Below, one piece after another: positions 32,216-42,203 of a DNA stretch of 64,000 nt. Source of the DNA: Caulobacter segnis (GTDB taxonomy: Bacteria; Pseudomonadota; Alphaproteobacteria; Caulobacterales; Caulobacteraceae). The stretch spans positions 3,224,001 through 3,288,000 of the forward strand of contig NZ_CP096040.1 of assembly GCF_023935105.1 (NCBI RefSeq), given 5' to 3'. The translations under genes were made by a program, and so were the position numbers. Each line of letters opens with the position of its first letter. The first letter of the stretch is position 1. The notes under the pieces are model-generated. The model did not search any database and was not told where the DNA came from. It worked only from the letters and a program-made list of their open reading frames with translations.

Positions 32216-33597
32216 ACGGCGACGAGGATCCCGAGAACCCGAACAAGACCGTGTTCCGCCCCTCGCCTCTGCAGGGCCTGCGCGCGGCGGCGGGCGCGCC
32301 GCCTTCCCCGTCGTTCACACCGGGCTATGCCGGAAATATCCCATCCGCGCCCGCCGCGGCTCGGCGCCGCCAAGCCGCCAGCGACGACGACATTCCTCTT
32401 CCGCCGACGGCCGCGCGGGCGCGAAACCCGATGATGCTGGCGGCCGCGCCCGTGCTATCCCTGATCATCGGCGTGCGTTCCGGACGCGTGCGGATCGACC
32501 TGCCGGAGCTGCACCGGAGCGCTTCGGCCGGCGTGGCGGCCTTCGACAAGGCGCTTCACGCGGCGAACTACGACGCCGAGACCCGGCAGCGCGCTCTGTA
32601 TGCCGTCAGCGCCACCGTCGACGACGTCGCCCAGAACCTGCCCGGCCAGGCGGCCGACGGCGCGGAGTGGGCGCGCCGCAGCCTCGTCGTCCAGGCCTTC
32701 AACGAGAACATCGGCGGAGACCGCTTCTGGCGCCTGCTAGAGGACATGCTTGCCCGCCCAAGCCAGTTCGCCGACCTGATCGAGCTCTATCACGCCTGCC
32801 TCGCGGCCGGTTTCGAAGGCCGCTACCGCGTCTCTCCGGACGGCAAGCGCCAGTTGCACGAAATCATGACCAGCGCCTACGCCGCCCTGGACCACACGCG
32901 CGGCCTGTCGCAGACAGAGCTAACCCCGCGCTGGCGCGGTCACCCGACGCCCGCCGCCCGGGTGAGCTTCTGGGCCAGCCTGGCCCTGGCGGGCGCGATC
33001 GCCCTGGGCGTGCTGCTGGCGGCCTTCATCCTCCTCCGCGTCATGCTGATCCAGACCGGGCAGCCGTCCCTGGCCGCCTTGAAGGCCATCAATCCCGACC
33101 AGCCTTTGCGCATGTCGCGTCTGGCCGCGTCGCCCCCTGCCCAGACCAGCACGCAACTCGAGCGAATCCGAACCTTCCTGGCGCCCGAGATCGCCCAGCA
33201 TCTCGTCGCGGTCGAACAGGACAGCCAGTCCATCCGCGTGCGCACGACGATCGGCGCACTGTTCAAGTCGGGCTCCGACAAGCTCGAGCCCAACGCCGAC
33301 AAGCTCTTCGCGCGGATCGGCGCGGCCATCGAGCCCGAGCGCGGCGCGGTGCGCGTGGAGGGACACGCCGACACCGACCGTCTGGCCAGCATCACCTTCC
33401 CGGACAACTTCGCCCTGTCGAAGGCGCGCGCCGAAGCCGCCGCCCGCATTGTTCGAGACCAGCTGAGCGACAAGGCGCGCGTCAGCACCGAAGGCTTCGG
33501 CGACAGCCAGCCGATCGCCTCCAACGCCACGGCGGCCGGCAAGGCGCTGAACCGCCGGGTTGAAGTCGTCATTCCGCGCGGTGAACAGGCGCCATGA
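32212..33597 (+). CDS. tssL: T6SS membrane protein TssL with C-terminal OmpA domain
   Basis: A 461-residue fusion. The DotU/IcmH-like cytoplasmic domain covers about residues 65-240 (PVLSLIIGVRSG, SLVVQAFNENIGGDRFW). One membrane helix follows (about 258-285, LALAGAIALGVLLAAFILLRV) and then a periplasmic OmpA peptidoglycan-binding domain (about 335-460: FKSGSDKLEPNADKLF, VRVEGHADTDRL, NRRVEVVI). The DotU half contacts TssK and TssM; the OmpA half should pin the complex to the cell wall. This built-in anchor matters because no tssJ lipoprotein gene is visible. It overlaps tssK at its start and tssM at its end. Confidence 0.94.
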   Translation: MNGDEDPENPNKTVFRPSPLQGLRAAAGAPPSPSFTPGYAGNIPSAPAAARRRQAASDDDIPLPPTAARARNPMMLAAAPVLSLIIGVRSGRVRIDLPELHRSASAGVAAFDKALHAANYDAETRQRALYAVSATVDDVAQNLPGQAADGAEWARRSLVVQAFNENIGGDRFWRLLEDMLARPSQFADLIELYHACLAAGFEGRYRVSPDGKRQLHEIMTSAYAALDHTRGLSQTELTPRWRGHPTPAARVSFWASLALAGAIALGVLLAAFILLRVMLIQTGQPSLAALKAINPDQPLRMSRLAASPPAQTSTQLERIRTFLAPEIAQHLVAVEQDSQSIRVRTTIGALFKSGSDKLEPNADKLFARIGAAIEPERGAVRVEGHADTDRLASITFPDNFALSKARAEAAARIVRDQLSDKARVSTEGFGDSQPIASNATAAGKALNRRVEVVIPRGEQAP

Positions 33598-36500
33598 AGC
33601 GTTTTTTCCTGAACTGGTGGTTGCTGACCGGCCTGGCCGCGATCCTCACCCTCATCCTGCTGGTCCTGGTCCTGCCCCTGCTGGTGCCATTCCTGCGGCC
33701 CTGGTGGGTGCGGTTGTTGCTGGCCGTGGTCGTCGTCGCCGTCTGGGGCCTCTTCGCCACGCTGCGCATCCTGCACGCTCGCAAGGCATCGGCGGCGATC
33801 GTGGCCGAACTCTCCGCTCCCTCTCCCGGCGACGTGGAGGCCGAGGCCCTGTCCGGCCGTATGCGCGCGGCCCTGGCCAAGCTGAAGACGGCGGCCGGCA
33901 GTCAGCGCGACTACCTCTACGCCCGCCCCTGGTACCTGATCATCGGGCCGCCCGGGGCCGGCAAGACGACCGCCCTGCTGAAGTCGGGCGTGCGGTTTCC
34001 GTTCGCCGATGCGGCGCTCAAGGGCGTCGGCGGCACGCGCAACCTGGACTTCTGGTTCGCCGACGAGGCCGTGCTGGTGGACACCGCCGGCCGCTACACC
34101 ACCCAGACTTCCGACGCCGCCGTCGACCAGAAGGGCTGGGAGAGTTTCCTCGCAATCCTGCGCCGAACCCGACCGCTGCAACCGATCAACGGCGTTCTGG
34201 TGGCTATCGGCCTGGACGAGATTCTGCACGCCGACCGGGCGGGGCTGGACGATCACGCCTTGGCTGTCCGCCGTCGCCTGGACGAGCTGCGTCGCGTTCT
34301 GGAGGTCTCCGCGCCGGTCTATGTGCTCTTCACCAAGGCCGACCTGCTGGCGGGCTTTGGCGAGTTCTTCGAGGACCTGGACGTCGAAGGCCGCCGCGCC
34401 GTGCTCGGCGCAAGTCTGCCGCTGGATCAGGCCTACGACCTGCAAGGTCTGCTGGCCGAGTTCGACGCCATCGTCCAAGCGCTCTCCGACCGTGTCGCCA
34501 AGCGCCTGCAGGAGGAAACCGACCCGCATCGGCGCAGCCTCATTCTCGGCTTTCCGGCCCAGGTGGCGTCGCTTCGTGCACGCCTCGCGCGCTTTCTCGA
34601 CGGCGCTCTGGTGGCCGAGCAGGACACGCCGGCCAAGATGCGCGGCTTCTACTTCACGAGCGGCGTCCAGGAAGGGGCGCCGTTGGATCGGATTCTCGAC
34701 GGCGTCGCGGCCGTCTATGACGCGCCCACCGTGTCCCAGGCCGGCCAGGCGGGGCGAGCCTATTTCCTCAATCGCCTGCTCAAGGAGGTGATCTTCGCCG
34801 AGGCCGGGCTGGTGCAAGCCTCGCCGCGTGCGCGGGCGCGTCGGCGCGCGGCCCTGATCGGCGGGATCAGCGCGATCGCCGTGACCTCCGTGGTGATCCT
34901 GTCGCTCTGGACCGTCAGCTATGCGCGCAACCGCGCCCTGCAGGACCGCTTGCTGTCGGGCGCGCAGAACATCAGCGCCGAGGTACGAGAAACGGGGATC
35001 GACCTCGTGGAGGTGCGCGACAGCGATCCAGATCTCGAGCAGGCCCTGTCGCTGATCCGGGCTCTGCGCCAACTGCCGCGGGGTTACGGCGACCAGGCCA
35101 AGGGCGGTCCTCCCCTGATGGCGCGCTGGGGCCTCTTCCAGGGCGGCCACGCCAAGGCGGCCAAGCAGGCCTATCTCGACTCGCTGCAGCGTATTCTGCT
35201 GCCGCGCCTGCTCCTGCGCCTTGAGCACTATATGCAAGAGCATGCCCGGGAGCCGCTCAAGGTCTATGAGCCACTGAAGGTCTACCTCATGCTGGGCGGG
35301 CTGGGTCCGCTCGACGCCAAGGCCGTCAAGGCGTGGGTGACCGAGGACTGGAGCGAGACCGTACTGCCCGGCGACGACCGAGCCGAGGTGCGCGCCGAGC
35401 TGGCTTCGCACCTGGACGCCATGTTGGCCGATCCCCAGCTGGGCCGGGTATGGCCGGGGCGCGAGGCGCCGCTCGACGGAGCGCTGATCGAGTCGACGCG
35501 CGCGTCGATCCAAACCCTGTCCCTCGCTGACCGGGCCTACGCCATTCTGCGCCAAAAGGCGTCGGCCAGCGACCAGCCCGACTGGCGCGCCGACACCGTG
35601 CTGGCCAGCGGCGACCGACAGGCCTTCCTCAATGGAGACTCGGTCCTGCAGGCCAGCGTTCCCTACTTCTTCACCCGAGCGGGTTTCGAACGCGCCTATC
35701 AGCCGGGTCTGCAGACCGTCGCCGCGGACCTTGAAAAGGACCTCTGGGTCATGGGCGGCGACGCCAACAAGGCGGCGATCCGTAGCCAGATCACCCAAGT
35801 CAGGCCCGGCGTGGCCGCCCTTTACGCCAAGGAATATATCGCCGCCTGGGACGGCGTCGTGCAGGGCCTCAAGCCGGCCGACTACTTCTCCAACCCCGCC
35901 GCCCTCGGGGCTTTCACACGCACGCCCTCGCCCTTGAAGGTGCTGCTGCTGGAGGTGCGCAAGAACACCACGTTCGGAAAGCCGCCGTCGGTCCGCGCGC
36001 CGAGCAAGCTGAAAGCGGCCGCCAAGATCGTCGGCGCCACGGTGCTGGAGACGGGCGGCGTCGACGCCGGCAAGACCATCACCGGCTATTTCCGTCCGCT
36101 GGCGGACTATGTCGGCGACGGCAAGGGCGCCGCGCCGATCGACGAATTCCTCGCTGCTGTGAAGCAGGCGGCGTCGGCCAATATGGCCGCGGGCGTGGCG
36201 GGGGCGGTTTGGGCGGCGTCTCGGCGCAAGGCGAGCTCGCCTCTGCTCTGGGTCAGGTCGCCACCGCCGGCGTGGTCGCGCCGCCGCAGCTGCAGGGCTT
36301 CGTCACCGAGGCCACGCAAACGGGCAAGGGCGCGGCGGTGTCGTCGGCCCAAAACGCCATCGCCCAGGAATACGCCACCAGCCTGGCCAGCGCCTGCCGA
36401 AGCGTCAGCGAGAACCGCTACCCGTTCTATGGCGCGGCGCGCAACGACGGCACGACGGGCGAGATGCTGCAGGTCTTCGGCCTGAACGGTCAGTTCGACA

Positions 36501-37030
36501 GCCTGGTGCGCGACCGCCTTCAGCCCCTGCTGGTCACGTCGGGACCCGTATGGCGTTGGCGGACCGAGGACCCGATCGCCGCCACCTTCGACCCGGCCAG
36601 CGCCGAGCAGTTCCAGAAGGCCGCGCAGGTTCGCGATCTCCTCACCTCGGGTTTGCCGCTCAAGGTCGAGGCGGCGGGCTTTGGCGGCGCCGTCACCGCC
36701 GCGGAGTTTTCGGCCGCCGGGACCACCTATCGTTTCGAGCCCAGCACCGTCGGGGCCAAGCCGGTGATGTGGTCGATCTCCAGCCTGCCAGAAGCGCGCC
36801 TCGTGCTCTATTCCGGCGGCAAGGAAGTGCGGCGCTTCGAAGCCCAGGGCCCCTGGGCCCTGTTCCACCTGATGGACGCGGCCCAGAAGGAAAATGCCGG
36901 CCCGGCGACGCTCAAGGCCACCTTTGGCCAGGGCTCGCAATACTTCTCGCTGAAGGTCAGTCTGCCGTCGGACAAGAACCCGTTCGGACGCGGCGGCCTG
37001 TGGTCATTCCGATGCCCCGGGAAGCTGTGA
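33594..37030 (+). pseudogene. tssM: tssM, T6SS inner-membrane IcmF-family protein (interrupted by a frameshift)
   Basis: The first frame (33594 to about 36205) encodes two N-terminal membrane helices (about 8-28 and 35-55), a GTPase-like domain with Walker A GPPGAGKT (residues 118-125) and LVDTAGRY. A third membrane helix near 425-445 (IGGISAIAVTSVVILSLW) precedes the start of the periplasmic part. Around 36198-36212 the homology moves to another frame. Codons from about 36209 to 37030 encode the missing periplasmic end (ACRSVSENRYPFYG, FGLNGQFDSLVRDRLQPLL, ARLVLYSGGKEVRRFEAQGP). Joined, the protein would be about 1145 residues, normal for TssM. Left in frame, translation ends at 36485 with an Arg-rich junk tail. 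A one-base deletion in the genome or a sequencing error in a G-rich run are both possible. Confidence 0.85.
36198..36212 (+). other. Frameshift site inside tssM
   Basis: The sequence here is a run of short G tracts (GCGGGGGCGGTTTGGG). One base appears to be missing relative to an intact tssM, because the downstream frame is shifted by -1. A classical slippery heptamer for programmed frameshifting is not present, so mutation or assembly error is more likely. Confidence 0.7.
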
Positions 37031-37557
37031 CCGCGCCCCGCGTCTTCGCGTTCGGCAAGCTGCCAGCGCACGGCGATTTCGTCTCGCGTGGCCTGGCGGC
37101 CGACGAGCGCGAGGCCTGGGACGCCTGGTCGAGCGCCGGCCTGGAGGCGGCGCGCGCCGATCTTGGCGACACATTCGAGGCGCGGCACGACACCGCCCCA
37201 CCGGTGCGCTTCGCGTTCGGCCCAGGCGCCTTCGGCGGCGGCTGGAACACCGGCGCCCTAACCGCGTCGATCGATGCGGCCGGGCGGCGTTTCATTGTCG
37301 TGTTGGGTCTCCGCACCGACGCGGCCCCTTCGGCGCGCGAGCGGATCGCCGAAGCGGCGGAGAACGAGATCTATCACGCGTTCGAAGCGGGCGCGGACAT
37401 CGACGTGATGCTAGCCAAAGCGCAGGATGTCTTTCAAACTCTGGAATCAGAAGGCGACCCGGACGCGCATGGACGCTTCTGGCGGCCGATTTCGCCCTTC
37501 GATATCTCCGCCGGCCAACCGCCCGCCGACCTAATCACCCGGGCCTTGACGATATAA
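37012..37557 (+). CDS. tagF: T6SS-associated protein TagF (ImpM)
   Basis: A 181-residue TagF/ImpM protein with its signature FAFGKLPAHGDFVSRGL at the N terminus and the RFWRPISPFDIS-type segment near the end. TagF is a post-translational regulator that holds the system off, often by acting on Fha. Starts at ATG 37012 or at GTG 37027 are possible; the GTG overlaps the tssM stop (GTGA) and may be preferred, giving 176 residues. It lies between tssM and the phosphatase gene, a common order. A much longer open frame to the left is a shadow of tssM. Confidence 0.9.
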   Translation: MPREAVTAPRVFAFGKLPAHGDFVSRGLAADEREAWDAWSSAGLEAARADLGDTFEARHDTAPPVRFAFGPGAFGGGWNTGALTASIDAAGRRFIVVLGLRTDAAPSARERIAEAAENEIYHAFEAGADIDVMLAKAQDVFQTLESEGDPDAHGRFWRPISPFDISAGQPPADLITRALTI

Positions 37558-37566
37558 GGAGCTGTC

Positions 37567-38307
37567 ATGGACGATGGAAACCTGCGGGTCCGCGACGCCA
37601 TTCTCACCCATCCAGGCCGGGTGCGCAGCGACAACGAGGACCACGTCCTCGCGCGCCCAGAGGAAGGCCTGTGGGTCGTGGCCGATGGCATGGGCGGCCA
37701 CGCCAACGGCAAGTGGTCGTCGAGAACGATCGTCAACGCGCTGGAAGCGACCGTCTTGCCCGCCGATTTCGACGCGGCTTCGGAAGCGGCGGCCGCGGCG
37801 GTGCACAAGGCCAACGAACGCATCTGGCTCAAGGCCGGCGGTCAGCCCATGGGCTCGACGGTGGTGGTGCTGCTGTTGCGTGGCCGGCGTTTCGCCGTCT
37901 TCTGGGCGGGCGACAGCCGCTGTTATCTGCTCCGTGGTGGCGAACTCTACCAGCTGACAGTCGACCACTCCCAGGTCCAGGAGATGGTCGCCGCCGGGCG
38001 CCTGACGCCCCAAGAGGCGGAGAACCACCCCATGGCCCACGTGCTGTCGCGCGCCGTCGGCGTCGGGCCGCGCTTGGAACTGGACGCGGTTTCGGATGAG
38101 GCCAGGGTCGGCGACGTCTTCCTCGTCTGCAGCGACGGCCTGACCCGTGTGATACCGGATGACGAACTGGCGGCGATCCTGACGCGCGGCAATCCCGGCG
38201 CCATGGTCGACACCCTGGTGGCCACCTGCCTTGAACGCGGCGCTCCGGACAATGTCAGCGTGGCCGTGGTGGCCTGCGACGAGACCACCCTGCTCGTCTT
38301 GGCCTAA
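37567..38307 (+). CDS. pppA: T6SS Ser/Thr phosphatase PppA (PP2C family)
   Basis: A 246-residue cytoplasmic PP2C phosphatase. Metal-binding motifs are SDNEDH (about residues 22-27), VADGMGGHANG, FWAGDSRCYLL, FLVCSDGL and APDNVSV. In type VI clusters PppA reverses Fha phosphorylation by PpkA and thereby resets firing. It lies 9 bp after tagF, and its end overlaps the convergent Fha gene end by 4 bp. A PpkA-like kinase gene closes the cluster at 53009, so both halves of the switch are present. Confidence 0.93.
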   Translation: MDDGNLRVRDAILTHPGRVRSDNEDHVLARPEEGLWVVADGMGGHANGKWSSRTIVNALEATVLPADFDAASEAAAAAVHKANERIWLKAGGQPMGSTVVVLLLRGRRFAVFWAGDSRCYLLRGGELYQLTVDHSQVQEMVAAGRLTPQEAENHPMAHVLSRAVGVGPRLELDAVSDEARVGDVFLVCSDGLTRVIPDDELAAILTRGNPGAMVDTLVATCLERGAPDNVSVAVVACDETTLLVLA

Positions 38308-39683
38308 CCTCGGGAAGAAGACTTGGCCTTGGCCTTCATGTCGGCGGCGATCCGCTCGTAGGCGTCGCGGAATTCCTTGGCGAAGACCTCCATGAAGGCC
38401 TCGTCCGATCCGTGCGTGACCCCTTCGAACTCGCGCTCGTAGGCCTGCCATAGCGCCGCATCCCGCGCCCCAGGCAGGATCTTGGCCAGCAATCCCTTGT
38501 TCTCGGCCCGCCCCCGGATGGCCGACGGCGAAAAGCGATCCAGCGTCGCGGCCAGCGCGCCCTGCATGGCCGAGAGCGTCGCCATCTGATGGGCCTGAAG
38601 ATCGCGGAACGCGTCCTCGACGGCTCGGTCCGAAGACATGAAGCCGCGATCCGGGCGGTTCAGCATCTGGGCCAGCGCGCGATCGGCCGAGCGCGTGAAC
38701 TTCAGCGGATTATTGCCGTCGAACTCCAGGGCCGTGCCCTGGGCGCCCAACTGGGCCTTCGCCCGCGCGCGGGCCTCAAGCATGACGACCAGACCGCCCA
38801 TCAGTCGCCGCAACAGTCCGCCGGCCGTCGCCAGCACCTGTTGTGGAGATTCACGGAAATCTTGAGCCTCCAGACCGGCCCCGCCCAGGAATGCGTTCCA
38901 GTCGGCGCTGCTTCCGGCCGCCGGCTGCATCGCCGGCGTCGGGCTCGGCGCCGGGGCGATGCGCGGTTGGGCTGGCGCGGAGGGGGCTGTCGCCTGGCGG
39001 TCCCAGGCCGGCGCCGTGGTCGGCGGTGCGGGCGCGAAGCCGCGATCCCAGTCCACCTCGTTGGTCGCCGCCAGCCGTCCCCAGACGTCGTCGGCCGTCG
39101 GCGCGGCCGGCGCTGATGGCTCGCTGGACCAGGCCGAAGGCGCGGGCGCGCGCGGCTGCTCGGCCGCCCAGGCGGAGGCCGGCTGCGGTTCAGCCTGGAC
39201 GCGCGGCGGCGCCCAAGCGCCAGCAGCGGCGCCCTGCCCCGTGACCGCGGCCCTGGGCGCGGGTTGGTCCCAGCGACCGGGATCGCCCACGACTTCACGG
39301 CCCCCGTGACTGTCCCAGCCGCTCCAGGCCAGGGGATCGCGCGCCACGTCGTTGGCCACGGCCTGATCCAGCCGCGCCTCGATCTCGTAGTGCCCGATCA
39401 GGATCACGTCGCCGTCGCCGATGCGGTGCGGCGAGGATAGCCGCGCGGTCGAGCGATTGACGAAGGTCCCGTTGGTGCTGTGGTCGACCAGCACGTAGAC
39501 GCCGTCGTGATATTCGATCTCGCAGTGCGAGGAGGAGATGTAGCTGCGCGGATCCGGCAGGCACCAGTCCATGTGCGGCGAGCGGCCGATGCGCGCGCCA
39601 TGACGATCCAGCGCCAGATGCGCCGATTCGCCGTTGTCGAGCCGATCCAAGGACTTGATGGTGAGGACGAGGGTCATGGACAT
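38304..39683 (-). CDS. fha: T6SS FHA-domain protein (Fha/TagH)
   Basis: A 459-residue protein. The FHA domain occupies about residues 1-95, with phosphothreonine-binding positions in IGRSPHMDW, SSSHCEIEYHDG and HSTNGTFVN. A long Ala/Pro-rich linker follows (about 115-255). The C-terminal T6SS-type FHA domain is about 260-459 (AFLGGAGLEAQDFRE, LKFTRSADRALAQML, GSDEAFMEVFAKEF). Phosphorylated Fha promotes assembly of the apparatus. It is the last of three minus-strand genes (vgrG, small protein, fha) and its start overlaps the previous stop. Its end overlaps the end of pppA. Confidence 0.92.
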   Translation of the reverse strand: MSMTLVLTIKSLDRLDNGESAHLALDRHGARIGRSPHMDWCLPDPRSYISSSHCEIEYHDGVYVLVDHSTNGTFVNRSTARLSSPHRIGDGDVILIGHYEIEARLDQAVANDVARDPLAWSGWDSHGGREVVGDPGRWDQPAPRAAVTGQGAAAGAWAPPRVQAEPQPASAWAAEQPRAPAPSAWSSEPSAPAAPTADDVWGRLAATNEVDWDRGFAPAPPTTAPAWDRQATAPSAPAQPRIAPAPSPTPAMQPAAGSSADWNAFLGGAGLEAQDFRESPQQVLATAGGLLRRLMGGLVVMLEARARAKAQLGAQGTALEFDGNNPLKFTRSADRALAQMLNRPDRGFMSSDRAVEDAFRDLQAHQMATLSAMQGALAATLDRFSPSAIRGRAENKGLLAKILPGARDAALWQAYEREFEGVTHGSDEAFMEVFAKEFRDAYERIAADMKAKAKSSSRG

Positions 39684-40231
39684 CCGTCTTCGCTACCGAC
39701 GGCCAGAGCGTCGCCTAGCGCGAGGGCCGCGCGCAAGCCCTCCTGTCGCCGGCCGCTGTCGGTGGCCGCCGTCAGCACGGCGCTGGCCGCGAAGGAGCCC
39801 GCCGCCGCCTTAGGCGCCGGCAGCGGCTCAAGGTCTGGCGGGGCCAGCGAGCCACCGGAGAAGAACACCGCCAGGGCGCACATCCGCTGGGAGCTGGTGT
39901 CGCTGGCCGCCAAGGCCGCATCGAACGCCGCGCGCCGACGCGTGTCGTTGGGATCGCGCAGCCACTGCAGCGAGGCCTCGAGGGCCTCGGCGTCACGCGG
40001 CTTCAGGTCCGGCGGAGACATGTCACGCACGGCCTGGGCAGCCCAGGCCACGACCTCGTAACGCGGCAGGGCCTGGCCCAGGAACAAGGCCGCATCGTCG
40101 TCCTTGCCCTCCCGCCGCAAACGGTCGAAGACGGCTTCCGGCGGATCGCGGTCGTGCTCGGATTGTGGCCAGCCCAGGATCGCGGTGATTTGGCCGGCCT
40201 CGGTCCAACGCACCTGTTTCCAGCGTTTCAT
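39674..40231 (-). CDS. Small T6SS-associated protein (DUF6931-like)
   Basis: A 185-residue, Ala-rich, mostly helical cytoplasmic protein without signal peptide. Recognisable pieces are FLGQALPRYEVVAWAAQAV, EALEASLQWLRDP and a central SSQRMCALAVFFSGGSLAP. The arrangement is like that of a family (DUF6931, from memory) found beside vgrG and fha in type VI clusters; I am not certain of the assignment. It starts 7 bp after vgrG and overlaps fha, so all three are cotranscribed. A chaperone or adaptor role for VgrG is possible but unproven. Confidence 0.7.
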   Translation of the reverse strand: MKRWKQVRWTEAGQITAILGWPQSEHDRDPPEAVFDRLRREGKDDDAALFLGQALPRYEVVAWAAQAVRDMSPPDLKPRDAEALEASLQWLRDPNDTRRRAAFDAALAASDTSSQRMCALAVFFSGGSLAPPDLEPLPAPKAAAGSFAASAVLTAATDSGRRQEGLRAALALGDALAVGSEDGCP

Positions 40232-40238
40232 GCGGGTC

Positions 40239-42203
40239 CTAGTTGATCTTGACGGCGCCGCCGGTGACCGTGGTCAGGGTCGTGCCGTCGATTTCGGTCA
40301 TGGTTCCGTGGACCCGGTTCGTGGCCGTGGCGTTGCTGACGATCGTCAGCGAATCCAGGATGATGCGGGTCGGGTCCATGGTGATGGAGCTCTTGCCAAC
40401 CCGCAGCGTAATGCTCTGGGCGGCCTCGATGGTCACCTTGCCCTTGCTGACCGTCACCGAGTAGTCGCCCGAGCGGATCGTCGTGGCGTCGTTCTGCTCG
40501 ACGGTCGTGGTCCGCTTCCCCTTGCTGACCTCGTGGGTCTGGTCGCCGGTCTCAATGGTCGTCGTCTCGTTCCGCTTGACCGCCGTCACCCGGTCGCGCC
40601 CCACTCGCGTGGCGCGGTCGCGCTGGACGGTCAGCTTGTCATCCAGCAGGACCTCGCGCACCATCTCGCGCTGGGCGTGGATGTAGATTTCCTCGGACCC
40701 GCCCTTGTCCTCCAGTCGGATCTCGTTGAACCCGATGCTGTTCGGGGGCGGCGTCTTCTCAGCCCCGGCATAGTCGCCCAGGCGGCCGACGGTCTGGCTC
40801 TTCCACAACGACCGGGTCTTCTGGACCGGCAGGTCGTAGGCGTGCTTGCGCTGGCCGTTGTAGACGCGGCCGGTAATGATCGGGCGGTCCGGATCGCCGT
40901 TCAGGAAATCGACGATCACCTCCTGTCCGACCCGCGGGTGGTCGACATTGCCGAAGCCCTCGCCGGCGGCATGGTGCGAGACCCGCATCCAGCACGAAGT
41001 CTTGCCCGGCTGGTCGGGGGAGCGATCCCAGTGGAACCGGACCTTCACCCGGCCCCATTCGTCGACATAGATCACCTCGCCGGGCGGTCCCGTGACGGTC
41101 GCGGTCTCGACCCCGGTGGACACCGGCTTGGCGGCCGTCAGCTGCGGCCGGAACAGAGTCTCGCTCGGAATGGCGATGACGTTGACCCGCCGCGCCTGGC
41201 GGTCGTCGCCGCTGCGGTGGCTTTCCGCTTCGATCACGTGGTTGAGACCGGTGATCAGGTACTCTTGGTTGAACCGCTCCACCCCCGCCTCGGTCAGCGT
41301 GAATAGGCCGCCGCAGGCCAGGCCCAGCACATCGCCGCTTCCGGTGTAGAGCCGGCGCGGCGCGCGGCTGGCGGCGAGACGCGACTTGCCGCGCGCCTCA
41401 CCGTCGGCCTGTTCGGTGAAGTCGCCGAGATACTCGTACACCTCCAGCGCGTCGCCGGGATGTTGCTCGGCGCTGTTGGCCACGGCCTCGACGGGGTTCT
41501 GAGGCTTGGTGAAATCGAAGCTCCGCAGGGTCACCTTGGCCTGGCTGACCGAGCTGATGCGCTCGTTCCACTCCGACAGGGTGTCGGGCGTGGTCGCCTC
41601 GTCTCCCGATACGGGCAGGAAGCGGATGCTCTCGTAACCGGGCGCCGGCTTGTGCGCGGACTTGCCGTCGCAGAGCACCAGCTTGTGGGCCGCCTCCTCG
41701 TGCCGGAAATAGTAGTAGACGCCCTCATCCTCGAACAGGCGCGACAGGAAATTGAAGTCGCTTTCCTTGTACTGGACGCAGTACTCGCGCGGCTTGTACG
41801 ACGCCGTGATCTTGTCGAACTCAACATCTTTCATTCCGACATCGGCGAAGACCTGCTTGGCGATGTCGATGATGCTTTTATCCTGGAAGATCCGGTAGTT
41901 CCGGTTCTGGTCCAGCAAGGCGAACCACGGCTTCACCGTCAGCCGGTAGTGCGCGCCGCTGATGTCGACCTTGGTCAGGACGGCGTCCGTCAACAACCCA
42001 TGGAAGTAGCGGACGTGATCCATCTCGTCGCCAACGTCGAACGAGACCGGCTTGCCGACATGGGGCAGGAAGTCGATTTCGTCGACCGAAAAACCTTCCG
42101 CAATAATTGTGAACGGCTCGCTCAAGCGCTCAAGGCACTCGAAACGTTCAAGGTTAAGCTTAGCCGTACCAAGCGAGACAGAAATGGCCGCCTGCCGATC
42201 CAT
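40239..42203 (-). CDS. vgrG: T6SS spike protein VgrG (TssI)
   Basis: A 654-residue spike subunit. The N-terminal gp27-like half contains DFNFLSRLFEDEGVYYYFRH (about 150-170). The gp5/OB-fold part includes VYVDEWGRVKVRFHWDR-type residues, RVSHHAAGEGFGNVDHPRVG and NGDPDRPIITGRVYNG. The C-terminal beta-helix needle is a set of short repeats (VQRDRATRVGRDRVTAV and following). It ends without an effector extension, so cargo must be bound via PAAR, an adaptor or Hcp. It heads the minus-strand trio and diverges from tssA. Confidence 0.95.
   Translation of the reverse strand: MDRQAAISVSLGTAKLNLERFECLERLSEPFTIIAEGFSVDEIDFLPHVGKPVSFDVGDEMDHVRYFHGLLTDAVLTKVDISGAHYRLTVKPWFALLDQNRNYRIFQDKSIIDIAKQVFADVGMKDVEFDKITASYKPREYCVQYKESDFNFLSRLFEDEGVYYYFRHEEAAHKLVLCDGKSAHKPAPGYESIRFLPVSGDEATTPDTLSEWNERISSVSQAKVTLRSFDFTKPQNPVEAVANSAEQHPGDALEVYEYLGDFTEQADGEARGKSRLAASRAPRRLYTGSGDVLGLACGGLFTLTEAGVERFNQEYLITGLNHVIEAESHRSGDDRQARRVNVIAIPSETLFRPQLTAAKPVSTGVETATVTGPPGEVIYVDEWGRVKVRFHWDRSPDQPGKTSCWMRVSHHAAGEGFGNVDHPRVGQEVIVDFLNGDPDRPIITGRVYNGQRKHAYDLPVQKTRSLWKSQTVGRLGDYAGAEKTPPPNSIGFNEIRLEDKGGSEEIYIHAQREMVREVLLDDKLTVQRDRATRVGRDRVTAVKRNETTTIETGDQTHEVSKGKRTTTVEQNDATTIRSGDYSVTVSKGKVTIEAAQSITLRVGKSSITMDPTRIILDSLTIVSNATATNRVHGTMTEIDGTTLTTVTGGAVKIN

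Noticed and set aside
32940..35798. A 952-codon open frame on the minus strand opposite tssL and tssM
   Set aside because: Shadow of two well-supported T6SS genes; no domain or ribosome site.
36198..36212. Programmed ribosomal frameshift in tssM
   Set aside because: No slippery X-XXY-YYZ heptamer is present at the junction, and TssM is not known to be frameshifted. Deletion or sequencing error is simpler.
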